Origin: Grammothele lineata
Lineage: Eukaryota; Basidiomycota; Agaricomycetes; Polyporales; Polyporaceae
Direction: 5' to 3'
DNA: 64,000 nt
NCBI GenBank assembly: GCA_002150815.3
Contig: NDFF03000038.1
Coordinates: forward strand, 1-64,000
Each line of letters starts with the position of its first letter. The first letter of the stretch is position 1. A program made the position numbers and the translations under genes. This document shows, one piece after another, positions 11,912 to 24,027 of this stretch. The notes beneath the pieces were generated by a model. That model had not been told where the DNA came from and made no database searches. It saw only the letters and a list, made by a program, of their open reading frames with translations.

Positions 11912-12445
11912 CTGTAGTCGAGCGCGATCGCTAGGTCAGACCAGGTCAGGTCAGGTTAAGTCAGGATAGGACAGGATAGGACAGGTTAGGTATGAAAAAT
12001 GGAAGCGGAAGCGGACGCTAGGTGTTGTACGATCACCACCATGTCGAGGGTTTCGTATCGTGCGATCCTTGCAATTCAATCGTATCGGAGACGGACACGA
12101 TCCGTCTCATCGTTCACATCGCACAGTGGTGTCGGCTGGTACGCGACCGAGCTAGACGGCCTTCACAGTGGACTCGGCGAAGGGTGGTGAGGGAGCGTTC
12201 CGGCTACCGCAGCAAAGTTATGATGTACTTCTGCTCCGGGATGCGGGATAAAGTTACGTAAGTGACGGACCGCATAGAGCCTATTAAGCTTCCAGGGGCG
12301 GCCAGCAAGGTTGGAACATACTCTCAGGTTACTGCCAGCGAGGTAGGTCTCTTCTGAGCACCTCACTCAGAACGATGTGTACTAATTACTTCTTCTCATT
12401 GTTCATTCCAGCGTCGCACATTAGTCACGTCCTCGGTCGAGCAGC
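11912..12445. other. Intergenic, 3' flank of DPP V and 5' flank of the KOW gene
   Basis: Contains the pentamer repeat listed separately; otherwise no gene or RNA is seen. Confidence 0.5.
11936..11990. repeat. Degenerate short tandem repeat
   Basis: Five-base units of the type GGTCA / GGACA / GGTTA repeat about ten times directly after the DPP V stop codon, probably in its 3' UTR. Confidence 0.7.
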
Positions 12446-13852
12446 ATGAGTCTAGGCCAGCTGGACTTCGCAGCAAGTTCCGACCACGTCAGCAGAGCAG
12501 CCGGTGCCCCGCATGCGCCGAGCCCTCACGAGGCCGACAGCCTCAAGACCGAGGCGGATGAAAGTGAGAAGACGCTGAAGCGCTCGCGTTCCTCGTCTCC
12601 GTTCCCGCCTCCTATGCCTCTCATGCTCCCCAAGGCGGAGGACGAGGCCGACACCGAGGTGGACCAAGCGGACTCCAGCGGTTATGGACCCGGGCCACCG
12701 AAGAAGGCGAAGCGCGAGGACAGCCCCGTGCGGCTGGCGGTGGACGACGTCGTTGATGACGCCGTCGAAGAGAAGCCGGCGGGGAGCGATGTGAGTGAAC
12801 CTCTCAAGCTCTTGGTAGTGCGCGAAGTTCCAGCTGATTCCAAAACTCGAGACCGCGCTCGCCCGCTCGCATTTGGGAGCAGGCAGGGTCAATGAGCCAT
12901 GGATGGTATTCCTGACGCAATCGTCCCCACTCCGGGCTCCAATCTCATCAGCGCTCGTATGCTGACTACCACCGACGCTCAAGGGTGGTCGAAACTGCCG
13001 GGCGTGAAGACACTGAATATTCTGTCTGAAAACTCAACATAACATCGGTAGCGAAGGTGCCTCATCACTTCTGTATCCTCCAGGGCGGTCGCAGCTCGTT
13101 CCAGAGGTTGTGGACAGGCGCGAGGAGGTGTTGGGAGGATGATGTGTCAGCATCCGTGGAAGGCAAGTGGCGCGAAGTCCCCGCGGAGTGAAAAATGGTC
13201 GCGGTCTCGAGTTTTGGAATCAGCTGTCAAGCGCTGACGCAAGAACTTACAGGTGGGCGAAGAGCGCCTCGACCGCGGAGAAAGCGCGGCTGCCGGTGGA
13301 GGGCGGAGGATGGGTGCAGATGAGGTAGGTACGCGCGCCTTGGGTGATATATGTCAGGGCCAACGCATTTGTTACTTGTCGCAGAGCCAAGCGGTGGCCG
13401 AGGTGGAACATACTGCTCCAGACACGTCCGGAGAGTGGCTCCTCGACCCTGCGATCCCATCAAAAACCGGCACCGTCGTCGTCATCCACGGCTCGCACCG
13501 GACGCCCACCAGCGGCGTCGGTTGGCACGACGGCACGTACGAAGGCGCGCAGGGGGTCGTCCTGTCTGTGTTCGACACCGGAAACAAAACATTCGCGTCG
13601 ACGGCGCGTGTCAGGATGCTCAACCCCTTGCAACCGGATGTCGACACCCTCTCCGTCCCTGTGTCCTTCCTGCGTCCCGTGCGCCCCGACGCGGAGGGGC
13701 AGAAGGCGCTCATCGTGAGCGGAGAACACAAGGGTAACGTGGCGAAGCTCATGCAGGACCTCGAGGATGGCTGGTTCGTCTCTGCCGCATATGAGCTGTT
13801 TGAGGTCGAGAGTGAGTGGCTGGTGAAGATGCTGCCGACGGACATGGATTGA
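12446..13852 (+). CDS. KOW-motif protein, Spt5-like
   Basis: The first exon (12446-12790) and the last (13387-13852) are clear. The best closed model adds 13084-13187 and 13253-13324, giving 328 residues. The N-terminus is disordered, Ser/acidic-rich and carries basic clusters like nuclear signals (KRSRSSS, PKKAKRED). The C-terminal exon has two KOW-like beta units: TVVVIHGSHR..GVGWHDGTYEGAQGVVLSV and KALIVSGEHKGNVAKL. These resemble the C-terminal KOW region of transcription elongation factor Spt5. No NGN domain is seen, so it is not Spt5 itself; such Spt5-like genes seem to be multi-copy in Agaricomycetes. An alternative acceptor at 13384 and an extra exon within 12896-13040 cannot be excluded. 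Confidence 0.5.
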
Positions 13853-14804
13853 AAAGTCACCTGACGTAGTAGTCCAGTTGGACAACTCTACTATGGCATG
13901 TTGTTCTCCCATCACAGTTTGTCACAAACATCAAACAGCTACTGAGTCTCCTTCTCCGAAACCGAACACGCCAAAACATGTGATGGTTGACAGTGATGGT
14001 AAGTGCTCAAACATCTACGCGTCGAGGTCGCATTGTCTCATGAACGCGGTATCCTTCGGCAGGGAAGTCTCAACGGGTCCAGGCTCACTATGCAATGCAC
14101 GAATACTTACTCATTCGCGCGTCCGTGTGTATCTGTGCGTGAGCCCAAAGCAGGGAGATTAATAGGTGTCAGACCGCTCCCGGCTCCGGGATGTTCGGCA
14201 CGTTAGCCTTTCTGCACGCCACACCATATTCAGACAGTAGCATCGTCCGGCGAGCTCTCTGCCGTATGGACGAAACTTCACTGCCCTTCGGACAAAGGGG
14301 CCCTATCGGTCGCTGTCTGACCATATACGTCGAGCAACATGCAATATCAGGAACACGAGGTAAGCTGCCAGAATTTCTAAGTCCGCTGGGCTGTCCTCAG
14401 CTGCCTTTTCTTGATTACCATTGTGCTAATGCAGCCTATAAGGTTGATCACCCCGGTACTTAACAACTGCCTCGCCGGGCGCGATACCGATCCCGCGACG
14501 CGTTTTCCGTGCGGCACGGCATTCCGGGAGGACACCGCCAAACAATTGTGGCGTCGGCGCACTTCAGAAGTGCCACCCCACTGACGGATTCCGATCCTCC
14601 CAGTGGTGACGGAAACGGCCATCGATTGCCCTTTTCTTCCCACCCAGTGCAGAACCTGGCGATGGTGGTTCGGCGGTAAGAGCGTACCGGGCGGCCTTCG
14701 CACACCGCAATGTGTTGTGCGCGGCCGGCCTATAAGTACCACCTCACGCTGAAGTACAGTACTATCGCTCAACCATCGCTGAGAACCTCGATTCGCAACT
14801 CCTC
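13853..14804. other. Intergenic, promoter side of the terpene synthase
   Basis: No gene recognised. The right end holds the TATA box listed separately. Confidence 0.5.
14731..14737 (+). promoter_or_regulatory. TATA box of the terpene synthase gene
   Basis: TATAAGT lies 68-74 bases before the ATG at 14805, followed by a short pyrimidine/ACC stretch typical of a fungal 5' UTR. Confidence 0.55.
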
Positions 14805-16209
14805 ATGGCTCCTGCTATCCTCGAACCACGAACTTCGCAGGCTTTCAGCAGTGCGACTATCGCACCTATGAAGGCATGCCTTCCATCTATTGATCCTAAG
14901 TGAGCTTACTCTACCGATCTCAATGTGCATAACGCTAACTAGAGACACTAGGAAAACCCCCCAAGGCACCACCTGTAAGGGGTCCAACGGGCTGCCTATT
15001 ATCTCCTGGCCGGTACATCTAGCGCTAATCTAACTTGTATCTGCTGCTGACAACAACCCATCAGCCTGTCAATCCGGAGAGACTTCGCGAAGTTCTACCA
15101 GACATCATACACGACTTCCTGGGGCAAAGCTGCTACCAATCCCCTCACAGCGCTCGCGATGTCGAACTCCGCCGCCGGCTTTCCGAGGAGATATCGCCTT
15201 GGGCGCCGCTCGTCGGGCCCCAGATGTTGGGCAAGATGATCGAGACCAGCTGTTCCTACGCTGAGACGGCCTACGCCCACATCTCCCCCGACCACCGGTA
15301 CTACGTCGCGCTCTACACTGCGTGTATGCTGTATGGCGAGGATCTCGGAGAACGCGACCCCGCCGCCGTCGCGCAGTTCGCGCGCAGGCTCGTCGGTGGC
15401 AGGCCCCAGCTTAGCCCAATCTTCGACCGGCTCGCAGACCTACTCCGTGAGGCGCACATCTATTGGTCGGACTTCGGTGCGGATGCGGTCGTGAGCAGCA
15501 CACTGGATGCGCTTGCGGCCACGGCGGTGGAGTTCGCGACAGGTGACATGGAAGTTGCTCCGGCCGCCACACGTTATCCGTACTACCTTCGGACGCGCGC
15601 CGGAGGTGGACCACAGTACACGCACTTTATGTTCATGCGGAGCTGGCGTGAGAAGCCGGACTCGTACCTGCAGATCCTCCCGTGAGTTGTATCGTTGAAT
15701 GTATGAACCAGACGCTGATTCACCGTGTGTTGCGTGCGATCGTTTTATAGGGAAATCGAGCATTGGACGCTTGGGACAAAGTAAGTAATTACTTTCTCGC
15801 GTTACCGGTCAGATAACTAACCGCCCTGATACTTGCAGTGACATGTAAATGCTCGCGGATAGTATTATCATCTCCCATTTAGCTGACGCTATTATCAGAC
15901 TGTCGTTCTACAAAGAAGAACTCGTCGGGGAGAGAAGTAATTACGTTCATCTTCGTGCTTCTGCGGAGGAGCTCCCACCAATGGAGGTTCTTCGACAACT
16001 AGTGGACGAAGTGCTAGACACCGCACGGCGCATAGAGAAGATTATCGGCACTGACAGGGAGCTACACGTGTTGTGGAACGAGTACCTTCAGGTGAGAAGC
16101 CCGCGTACACGACAAAATACCCAGTGCTGACTGAGTGAAACAGCACTATCTGGAGTTCTCTATTCGCACGCCCAGATATCGATTGGGGGAACTCGGGGTT
16201 CAAGCGTAA
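14805..16209 (+). CDS. TRI5-like sesquiterpene synthase
   Basis: Seven exons (14805-14899, 14943-15012, 15065-15681, 15751-15780, 15839-15844, 15899-16091, 16144-16209) give 358 residues, close to trichodiene synthase length. The family cyclises farnesyl diphosphate with Mg2+. The NSE metal triad reads NDILSFYKE (271-279); it appears only when a 6-base exon TGACAT (15839-15844) is spliced in. The aspartate-rich motif position holds GEDLGERD (146-153) instead of DDxxD. The spacing between the two motifs (about 125 residues) is that of trichodiene synthase. The C-terminal TPRYRLGEL carries the conserved Arg-Tyr used at the active-site lid. The product is unknown. Neighbouring genes are not biosynthetic, so no gene cluster is evident. 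Confidence 0.88.
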
Positions 16210-17764
16210 TTGGCCTGTATGATATATCTGTAGTCCGGTAGAATTTCTCCTCTGGAAGCACGATAAAAGCTTATTCCGGACGGATTTGTACATGTGGCGA
16301 GCTCTCGAAGTTTTGAATACCCGGGCCATTAGTTCTCATTATATCGAGGGCCCGAGGCTACGCTTTCAAGTCACTGACAGCACGGCCATGGGACTGTTAG
16401 AGGACTGCGATTCAATCGTGATCACTGCAACGCGGTGGCCTTTAGCCGTCCAAGTTTCTGTCACGGTGTTGAGCGACACGGTGTCGAGAAGAAGACAATT
16501 GGAGCACGGCGGCCGCTCGGGCCGACTCCTGACACGTGCTCTGCAACAAGACCCCGAACACCACTAACACCTTACGGCGCTCGTCGCCCGAGGACGGAAG
16601 ACGAACGCTGTTTTTCCTCAGTGCCGCGGCCAGTGGCCTTTGGCTTGCAGCACAGAATCCGGACGTTACATATCAGGTACTGTTTTTTTTTTCCAAAACG
16701 GTAACTTATCGTCTTGCGCACGCTCTGTCCTCACTTCATGACGAACGAATACTTAGGTCGAACAGCAACCGTGGATGTGGCAGTGCGGCTGCACGACGCA
16801 GACAGCAAAAATGCTCTCGAGAAGGCATACCGCGTTCAATGCACCACGTACTGCACATGATCATCGCTGATCCTTCTCTAATGGATGCTGTTGTGACCTT
16901 CCCTGCGAGAACATGCGCTCTGAGTAGTCGAATTCGAGTTCTAGTAGCTCCGAGTCCATGCAGCCAGGAAGACCAGCCGGAGGGCAGGACAAACCAAGCT
17001 CCTGGACACAATGTGAAGTGTGCTACGTACGTCGCTCTTCCGTACTCGTGGCACCTTTTCTTGAACTAACGCTGGCAGAACGGTAGAACACTGATGGGTG
17101 GACCTGAACGACGCCCGCATCCGGCATCAGATCACACTAGATGATAAGATGTCTACAGCAGAAGACCAAACAGCTTTGAGCGTGGGCTAAATGATAGGAC
17201 TTCTCTCATGTCGCAGGATAATGTTCATGAGTCCAGAACGCAGACTTCCTCTGCGTTAAGTTGATAACGTACTGCAGAATGATCACGCTGACATCTTCCA
17301 TTTACATCCACTGGCATGTTTTCTTCCAGTCGTACCCTGTCTCGACATGGCGTCCCCCTACTTTAAGTAGTTAATATCTTCCCTTAGTCTTCCCAAGGAA
17401 ATACACGTATGTAACGAGGGCGGCGACTTGGGTTGGTGTAGTTCTATTGTAAGTAAGTATTTGTGAAGGTCTTAGGCTGCAGGGACACTAATTATGACGA
17501 AGTATCAAGTACAACCTGCCAAAGTAATGGCACGAGGTTCGCCTCATTGTATTCATAGATTCCTAATATGGAAGGTGAGAAGGAAATGGCCCGGCGTGTG
17601 GTGGTAGGGTAAATGCTGTGCCGTCCGGCGCCGCAACTCTGACCGCAACCATATCTTCGAAGTCTGCCTGCCTGTACCGTACGTTGTCCCAGCATCTTAG
17701 AGGTATAAACCAATCGATTTACTCAGAATTATCTGCCACAGGTAGTGCGGGTGCGGACCCTATC
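16210..17764. other. Intergenic
   Basis: 1.55 kb with a T10 run near 16682 and no convincing frame. I see no gene or mobile element. Confidence 0.5.
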
Positions 17765-19452
17765 ATGTCACCCGACCTGAACGAGCTTCATCTAGCTAGG
17801 GTCAGCGATGCAGACGTCACGGCGCTTCTGCAAGAGGGGAAGCCACTGGCAGACCTGCTAAAGGAGATAATCGCCCTCCGGAGATGGAGACAAAACCAAA
17901 TCTTACTCCGAGAAAGAGAGGAGGAGCGTGTAGCCGCCCTTCTAGAGCGATTGTGCGTGAGTGCTCCACCTTGCACCCGGCCCATTCATTCTTCGTCTAC
18001 CGCGTAATTCCACTAATATTCTGATTTTAGGAACGCTGCACGACATCCGTGACGAATCCAGCAGATAACTTGCCCGTAGAGCTCCTCCACAGCATTTTCC
18101 TCTACGCGCTACCCCCGACCACGCTGCTTGACCTCACGCCTAGTCGTGGATCACAATCCATCTGGCGACGGGTGGTGACAGCGAAGACATCCTTCTTACA
18201 AGTCAGCCGACACTGGCATTCCGTCGCCCTCTCTCTCATGTACGAAGACGTCTCCTTCCGGGATCCAAGCCAGGTCAGCGCCTTCGCTATGACGCTCCGA
18301 GAAAACCCGCCCCTATCCCGGTTTGTCAAGACGATCGTCGTCGACTGCCCAGTTACGGTCGAAATCCGCGAGACATTTGTACTCGACCTTGCCCAGATCT
18401 TGGCCAAGTGCACGGCGTTGCGTACCCTCATTTTCACCGACACCCCCTTCGCGATGGAGGATGACCTTCGTCGCGTCGCGCTCTACCCCTTCCCCTCTCG
18501 GATCGCGCACGCGATTGAGCAGCTCAAGGACAGCCTCCAACGCTTCGAACAGTGGCCTCTCGGCGGAACCCCGCACTTCACAATGCCGATCAGCTGCATC
18601 GCGCCGGCGACTACCCTCCGTAAACTTGCTATCAACGTGGACCACCCGGCGTCGCTCGAGCACATCGCTCTGCCTGGGCTCCAAGAACTCGATCTCTCGC
18701 AGGCGTACGATGTCACTAGGCTCACAGATACAGAGTCACGTTTTGTTGGGTGGACATTCCCGCGCCTTCGTTCACTCGTGCTCCCAATGACTACACGTGT
18801 GCAGGGGGTGGTGCTGCGCGCTCACGGGAGTGGCCTTCAGTACCTCGAGTTCCGTGACCACCTCGAGATGGTCAACCACCCAGGCGTCGATGCTGCGCGT
18901 CATCCCTACTCCGACCACATCCACCTCTGTCCCGCTCTCCGCCACCTCGTCCTTCAAGCTCGCGCGTCATCCCATAGCTTTGAGGTCGTGAATCGTATCC
19001 CATCCCACCCCACGCTGACATACATCGACGTTTGGGTCAACACGCCTGCAAAGGCGGTCCGTGACGACTTCATCGAGCGCCGTGCCTCGCGGCGGCTCGC
19101 GACGGAAGTGAAGTGGAAGAACGTGCGGTTATTGGACAGGGCGCTCAGCTCGATCGGCGCGCTCCCAAGGCTCTTTCCGCCAGATACGCCCGAGGCGGAG
19201 CTCCCAAGCACACACGTTATACCGGGGCTCTCGATCACCCACACCGCATGGGGCGTGTACAGGGACGATCTGGATACGCTGTTCTCAGCAACCGATCCTG
19301 GCGGCGGCGACGAAGAAACGGAAGAGTCGTGGGATGAGACGGACTCAGAATATGTTCCAGACTCGGACGAGGATGAAAGCTCGACCGAAAGCACGGAATC
19401 TTCGAGTGCCGAGGAAGGCGAAGATATGGGCCTTCCTGAGACGGTGGACTAA
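17765..19452 (+). CDS. F-box-like protein with leucine-rich C-terminal half
   Basis: Two exons (17765-17956, 18031-19452) give 537 residues. Residues 20-60 form a charged helix (LADLLKEIIALRRWRQ then EREEERVAALLERL). Next comes an F-box-like core, NPADNLPVELLHSIFLYALP, with SFLQVSRHWHSVALS. The rest has irregular leucine-rich repeats (LRTLIF, LRKLAINV, LQELDLS, LRSLVLP, LRHLVLQ). The last 45 residues are strongly acidic, Asp/Glu/Ser-rich. F-box proteins of this layout are numerous in Agaricomycetes and recruit substrates to SCF ubiquitin ligases; the substrate is unknown. Confidence 0.8.
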
Positions 19453-19550
19453 TAGAGATGGTGTACGAATGTAACACGGCCCAACGCCTACAGACCGGCT
19501 GCGTCAGAAGGACTATAAGTTGACATTACTAGCACAGGATATACACGTAT

Positions 19551-22500
19551 TTAGCCTACACCTCCTCCCGCATTGGGCTCGCGACCGAGAACCTCAGTAA
19601 GCACGTCTCTCACAGGTCGGCTCATGTCCGCCTGCTCGTGTTCGAGCTTCCATGCGAGAAAACGTCGGCAGACCTCCTCGGCATCCTCGAGCTCCTGCCG
19701 CTCCTTGGACGTCATGTCCTCATCCAGCAGGACACACATCTCATGTCTAGCAAGCAACTCGCTAGAACAGGAAAGACGATCAGCGCACAATCGACGACAA
19801 ATGATCGCGTGAGCTTACCTGACGTACATGGCGCGAGATGTTACTCGCTTTGGGACTCCGAACAACTCTGCACATGTGATCGCGTGTGAGTGTAACGAGT
19901 ACCCGGGCGTGACTCTGCGGAGAAAGTCAATCGAGATAGCGTTCTGCTCAGAAGAAAACGTAACGCACTTGTACAAGTACGTGATCTTGTCGCCTCGTGT
20001 TGACGCCACAGGGTCCTCATCGTCCTCACGATTGTAGGTTCTATCCCCAGACAAGGCGTTTGCTTCGGGAGCAAGTAGAACCTGCATGTGAACGAAACTG
20101 ATGGGGAGCTTGTACGGGCTGAGGAGATCGCCGTGGAAAACGTCATGAAAATGGGTCGTGGCTATGACCTTCGGACAGTCCGAGCCGCGATCCAAAAGGT
20201 GCTTGAGGACTCCGCAAAACAATCCAGCGCCATCTAGTATGGAAGTATCAATAAACGGTTAGTGAAACGACAGGAAGAGCTGGCCTGTAGGAAGGGTCCC
20301 TTTTCCGAACTCGTCCATCAGAATCAGGGAACGTGCAGTTGCATTCCGTAAGGCCAGAGACACCTGGTTCAAGTCGATCATGAACGCCGATTGAACCTTG
20401 AAGGGCGAGTTTGTAATTCAAACGAATCTATGAGAGAACTTAACGGGGATGTGAACCATACCCTGGAAACGGACTCTCGAGTTTGTACTCGTGTGAAGAC
20501 TGAATGGTTTTAGATGTGCGAGTATTCGGAAACCAGATTCAAGGCTCACTCTTGTCTACCACTCCGAGTGTTGCAGATTCTGCTGGTACATAGCTGTGAT
20601 TGACGTCAGTTAAGGCGTCGTACCACCTGGAGCGCACTCTTGCCATCCGATCTTGGAGACAGTCATCAGATACGTGACTTCGGATCTAACCACAAGCACT
20701 TACTTGGGCCATAAACTGAATTACTCCGATCTACACCAAATGAAGCCACCTTGTGCACGTGAAGAAATGCAAATTTACCTGTTTGAGGTACACGCTCTAC
20801 GACAACAAGGCTGAGCAAACTCTACGTAGAGATCGTTCCCAGAGCGACTAACCTTCCCGCACGCATTAGCTCCTGTGCAAACGACGATACTATTCTTGAC
20901 GTAACGACCCTGCGCCTCTGAATCGTCTTCCGCGGGTTCTACTGCGATACCATTCCCGGCACCGCCCACAATGTAGGCATCGTTTGGAACAAATGTGTCG
21001 ACGACGATCTCCTGCAAGGGGTGCCTGTCGAATCTCTAAGCAACGCGTGTGTTCAGAGTTGACAGTTGCATGCCACCTGCCTTCCTTGTTTGATGTCTAT
21101 TATATTGTCTTCCGTCATGTGTGGCCTGTTGTATTCATAGGATCGTGAGGCCGAGGCGAACGAAATTAGACAATCTAATTCCGCGGAGACGTCGCACGCA
21201 TGCTCCATAGCCTTGTCGTGTACTAATATCCTTTCTTGCAGCTCCTGCAAGATCTCAATCTCACGATCTATTGTAAGAATAGATACGAATATCAGACCGA
21301 GTAAGCGTCAGCTAAGAGAGTGGTGAGTATCACGAACCAACAATAGCAGGTTGAAGATCCCCAATATGCAAGTCCATATCTGCTCGTACGTATCAGCTTA
21401 TAGACGGCCTCCCATTCATGTGACTCGCCATGCATCTCTTGAGACTTGAAATAGACGTGGGATCTAGCGCGCATTAGATACGTCAAGTATGTCACACCAG
21501 TTCACGTACTCGGAAGAGAACTAGATGTCCAGAATGAGCAAGAGAGGTGGAATGGTTACATATTGCCATACCTGGAACGTCCACCCGTCAAGGACGGTAA
21601 TCCCAGCTTCTGTCTTCCACTCATCTTTCATTGGCACGCAGAGGAGGAACCCTGCGGTACTCATAGTCAGCGAAGAGCGAGGACACGTTTGGTGAACAAC
21701 ACTGACCCAATTGCGGGAAGTATACCACGTTCAAGGACGATGCGTAGTCCATGGGGATTGTTTCGGCGAGCTGCTCCGATACCCTACTCTACAAACATTA
21801 TATCAGGACAAGAAGAAACTGTAGATATTTCTGAACGTACGAGCACAGAATCGATGCCATTGTACACATGCTTCAAGTTGTCGAGTTCCTCGTCGATCCC
21901 CGGTCTCACACATACGCGGCCCGCGATCGTACTCTCCTCCCAGTCAATCTGTAATGGAAATACAGTGTGAGAACGCAAAACGAAGATCTTGGGGGGTATA
22001 CGCACGGTTTCGTTCACCGCGGTGCCAATTTCCCGGAATTTGGCGACGTCGAGCGCTTCGAGGAGCTTCTGGACTACCTCGACGTTGCCAGCGTGGCCGA
22101 GTTCCAATAGTGCGTCTCGGAGCAATAACGCGTGAAAAGCAAACTGCAAGGCAGATTAGCAACAGGTTTGTCTAGTCCCGGCATCCGGCAGCTCACTTTC
22201 ACCATGTTCTGCCAGTCCGATACTTTGCCCTTCCCCGCTTTCAGCGCCGAGAGTACGCGCGGGATGTTCTTGGAGCCGTTGAGGTGACTGTGCATCGACT
22301 CCATAGTGGTGATGTTGTCCGGGCGCAGGAAGCATTCGATGGCATCGTGCCGCGCGCGTATGACGTCGAGGGACATGGACGGGCGCAAGAACCACTCGCG
22401 CATGAGCGCGCGTCCCAGCGGGGTCTTTGTGTTGTTAAGGATCCCGAAGAGCGAGAGGCCTTCTTTGGTCTTGTCGGAGTGGATGGATGCGTGGTTCTCG

Positions 22501-23621
22501 TCTTCGAAGATCTGGAGTGAGAAGAGGGCGTCGTGGTTGATCTGCATCGCGTTAAGGAGGGGGAGGGGTTCGAGATTGTGGATCTCTAGTCCGTCGATGC
22601 CTTCGTCGTCGAGGTCGGCCACCGCCCGTGCTCTGGTCAGATAGTCTAGGAGAGCGCCAATGGAGCCAAGCTGCAACCCAGGTGAGTTTTGGGAGCTAAT
22701 CGGAGGGAATAGCAACCACCTACACAGAGCGGGGCATTCTCGACTGTCGCATAATTGGCCAACCGCACAGACGCGTTCCACTTCTGTAGAGTCGGGTCCT
22801 GACCGAACTCGCGCCGACGCCGCATAAAATCATACGCGTTCCTCGGCTCCGACATAGATTCCGTCTCCGAAGCCGCGTACTGGTCGCTCGGCAGCTCGGA
22901 CAGCAGCCGTAAGGAGAGGAGACGGTCGCGGCCTTTGATGGGGATGAAGTCCTTATGCGGGCGCACTTGAAAGACGCCACCAGTGGCTTCGGCTATACCA
23001 AAAGTTGAATATATGCGCGCATATATGCAGACGTGAAAGCATACCGTGATCTCTGAGAACATCCATGAAGTTGTCGTCCGCCTTGGAGTTGGTGAGAATC
23101 ACATCTGGAGTCGCTTGTTCAATGACTGAAGATGTTCGCGAGGTCAGTTGCTGGGAATAGTGTAAGGAAGCGATGACTTACACGCTTTGGTCAAATCGAA
23201 GTGACTATTCTCTGGGGTATCCTCGAAAACGTACATAGTAAACTTGACAGGATCATAGTATGCGCACGCAACGCGTCCGCTGATCAAACACGCGTCAGCT
23301 TGAAGCTCCCGCCGACAGATGACACGTACAATTGGCACGAAGCAGCCAAGCAGATCTTCACGAATGAATGGAGGATGAGACTAGGCGACTAGGGAACGGG
23401 AGAGAAACTCTTACCTTTTCTCCAGCACCACTGCTCGACGACTCCTCTTGCTCTCTTTCATCATGATCGTCAGGTAACGCCGAGCCTCCGACCCATCGAA
23501 CCCGTTTTCTTGGACGACTCGATTCTGTATCACTGTCCTCTTCTGCGACGCGGTTGTTTGCAGCAGAGTCGTCTTCATCTCCGGCGTTCGAGGCGCGTCG
23601 ACCAGATCCACGGCGGGCCAT
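19551..23621 (-). CDS. MSH5: MutS homologue MSH5 (meiotic)
   Basis: A many-exon minus-strand gene from ATG 23621 to TAA 19551-19553. A Ser/acidic, basic-cluster N-terminus leads to [13 protein letters not shown] (MutS connector-type fold). Next are the core and clamp segments [37 protein letters not shown] and VYNGIDSVL, which are diagnostic for MSH5. The ATPase follows: Walker [10 protein letters not shown], split by an intron, then [26 protein letters not shown] and Walker [18 protein letters not shown] and a C-terminal helical dimerisation region follow. MSH5 pairs with MSH4 to stabilise crossover intermediates in meiosis. No frameshift is seen. One intron (donor at 20643) begins with GC. 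I did not fix every exon edge. Confidence 0.88.
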
Positions 23622-24027
23622 AATTTCGCGGACGGATCCTGTACGAGCACGAAGCTTCGAAGGTGACGGAGGAAGAACAGAATCACGCAGCTCTATCAGG
23701 GCGCGGACGCGGACGCGGGGAAATAACACCAGTCACGTGTGCGCGTCGCAGATGCAGTAATCGCCTTGCCTTGAACTTTGAAGCTTTTAAGTTTGAGAAC
23801 GACAACACCCGCACGGCGACCAAACAAGCAGCTGGCAGGGGTGCACACCGATTGAATGCATGACGTGGCCGTTAACGGGAAGCAGTAGAAGCGGTGGGGT
23901 GAGAGGACCGCACGCCGACCGCACGCTCGGATGACGAAAGCAGACTAGTGGAGAGGGGATAATAGTGTCGATGTACCATACATGCAGATGCGGAGACCAC
24001 AGGACGCGGACACACGGGTCACAGTGA
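23622..24027. other. MSH5 promoter and PHB2 3' flank
   Basis: Both flanking genes are on the minus strand. No further gene is seen. Confidence 0.5.

Noticed and set aside
14377..14772. 131-residue open frame on the minus strand before the terpene synthase
   Set aside because: It overlaps the promoter and TATA box, has no intron-exon logic and no recognisable motif.
2320..16209. Secondary-metabolite cluster joining the thioester reductase and the terpene synthase
   Set aside because: Proteasome, peptidase and KOW/Spt5-like genes lie between them and no P450, transporter or regulator is present.
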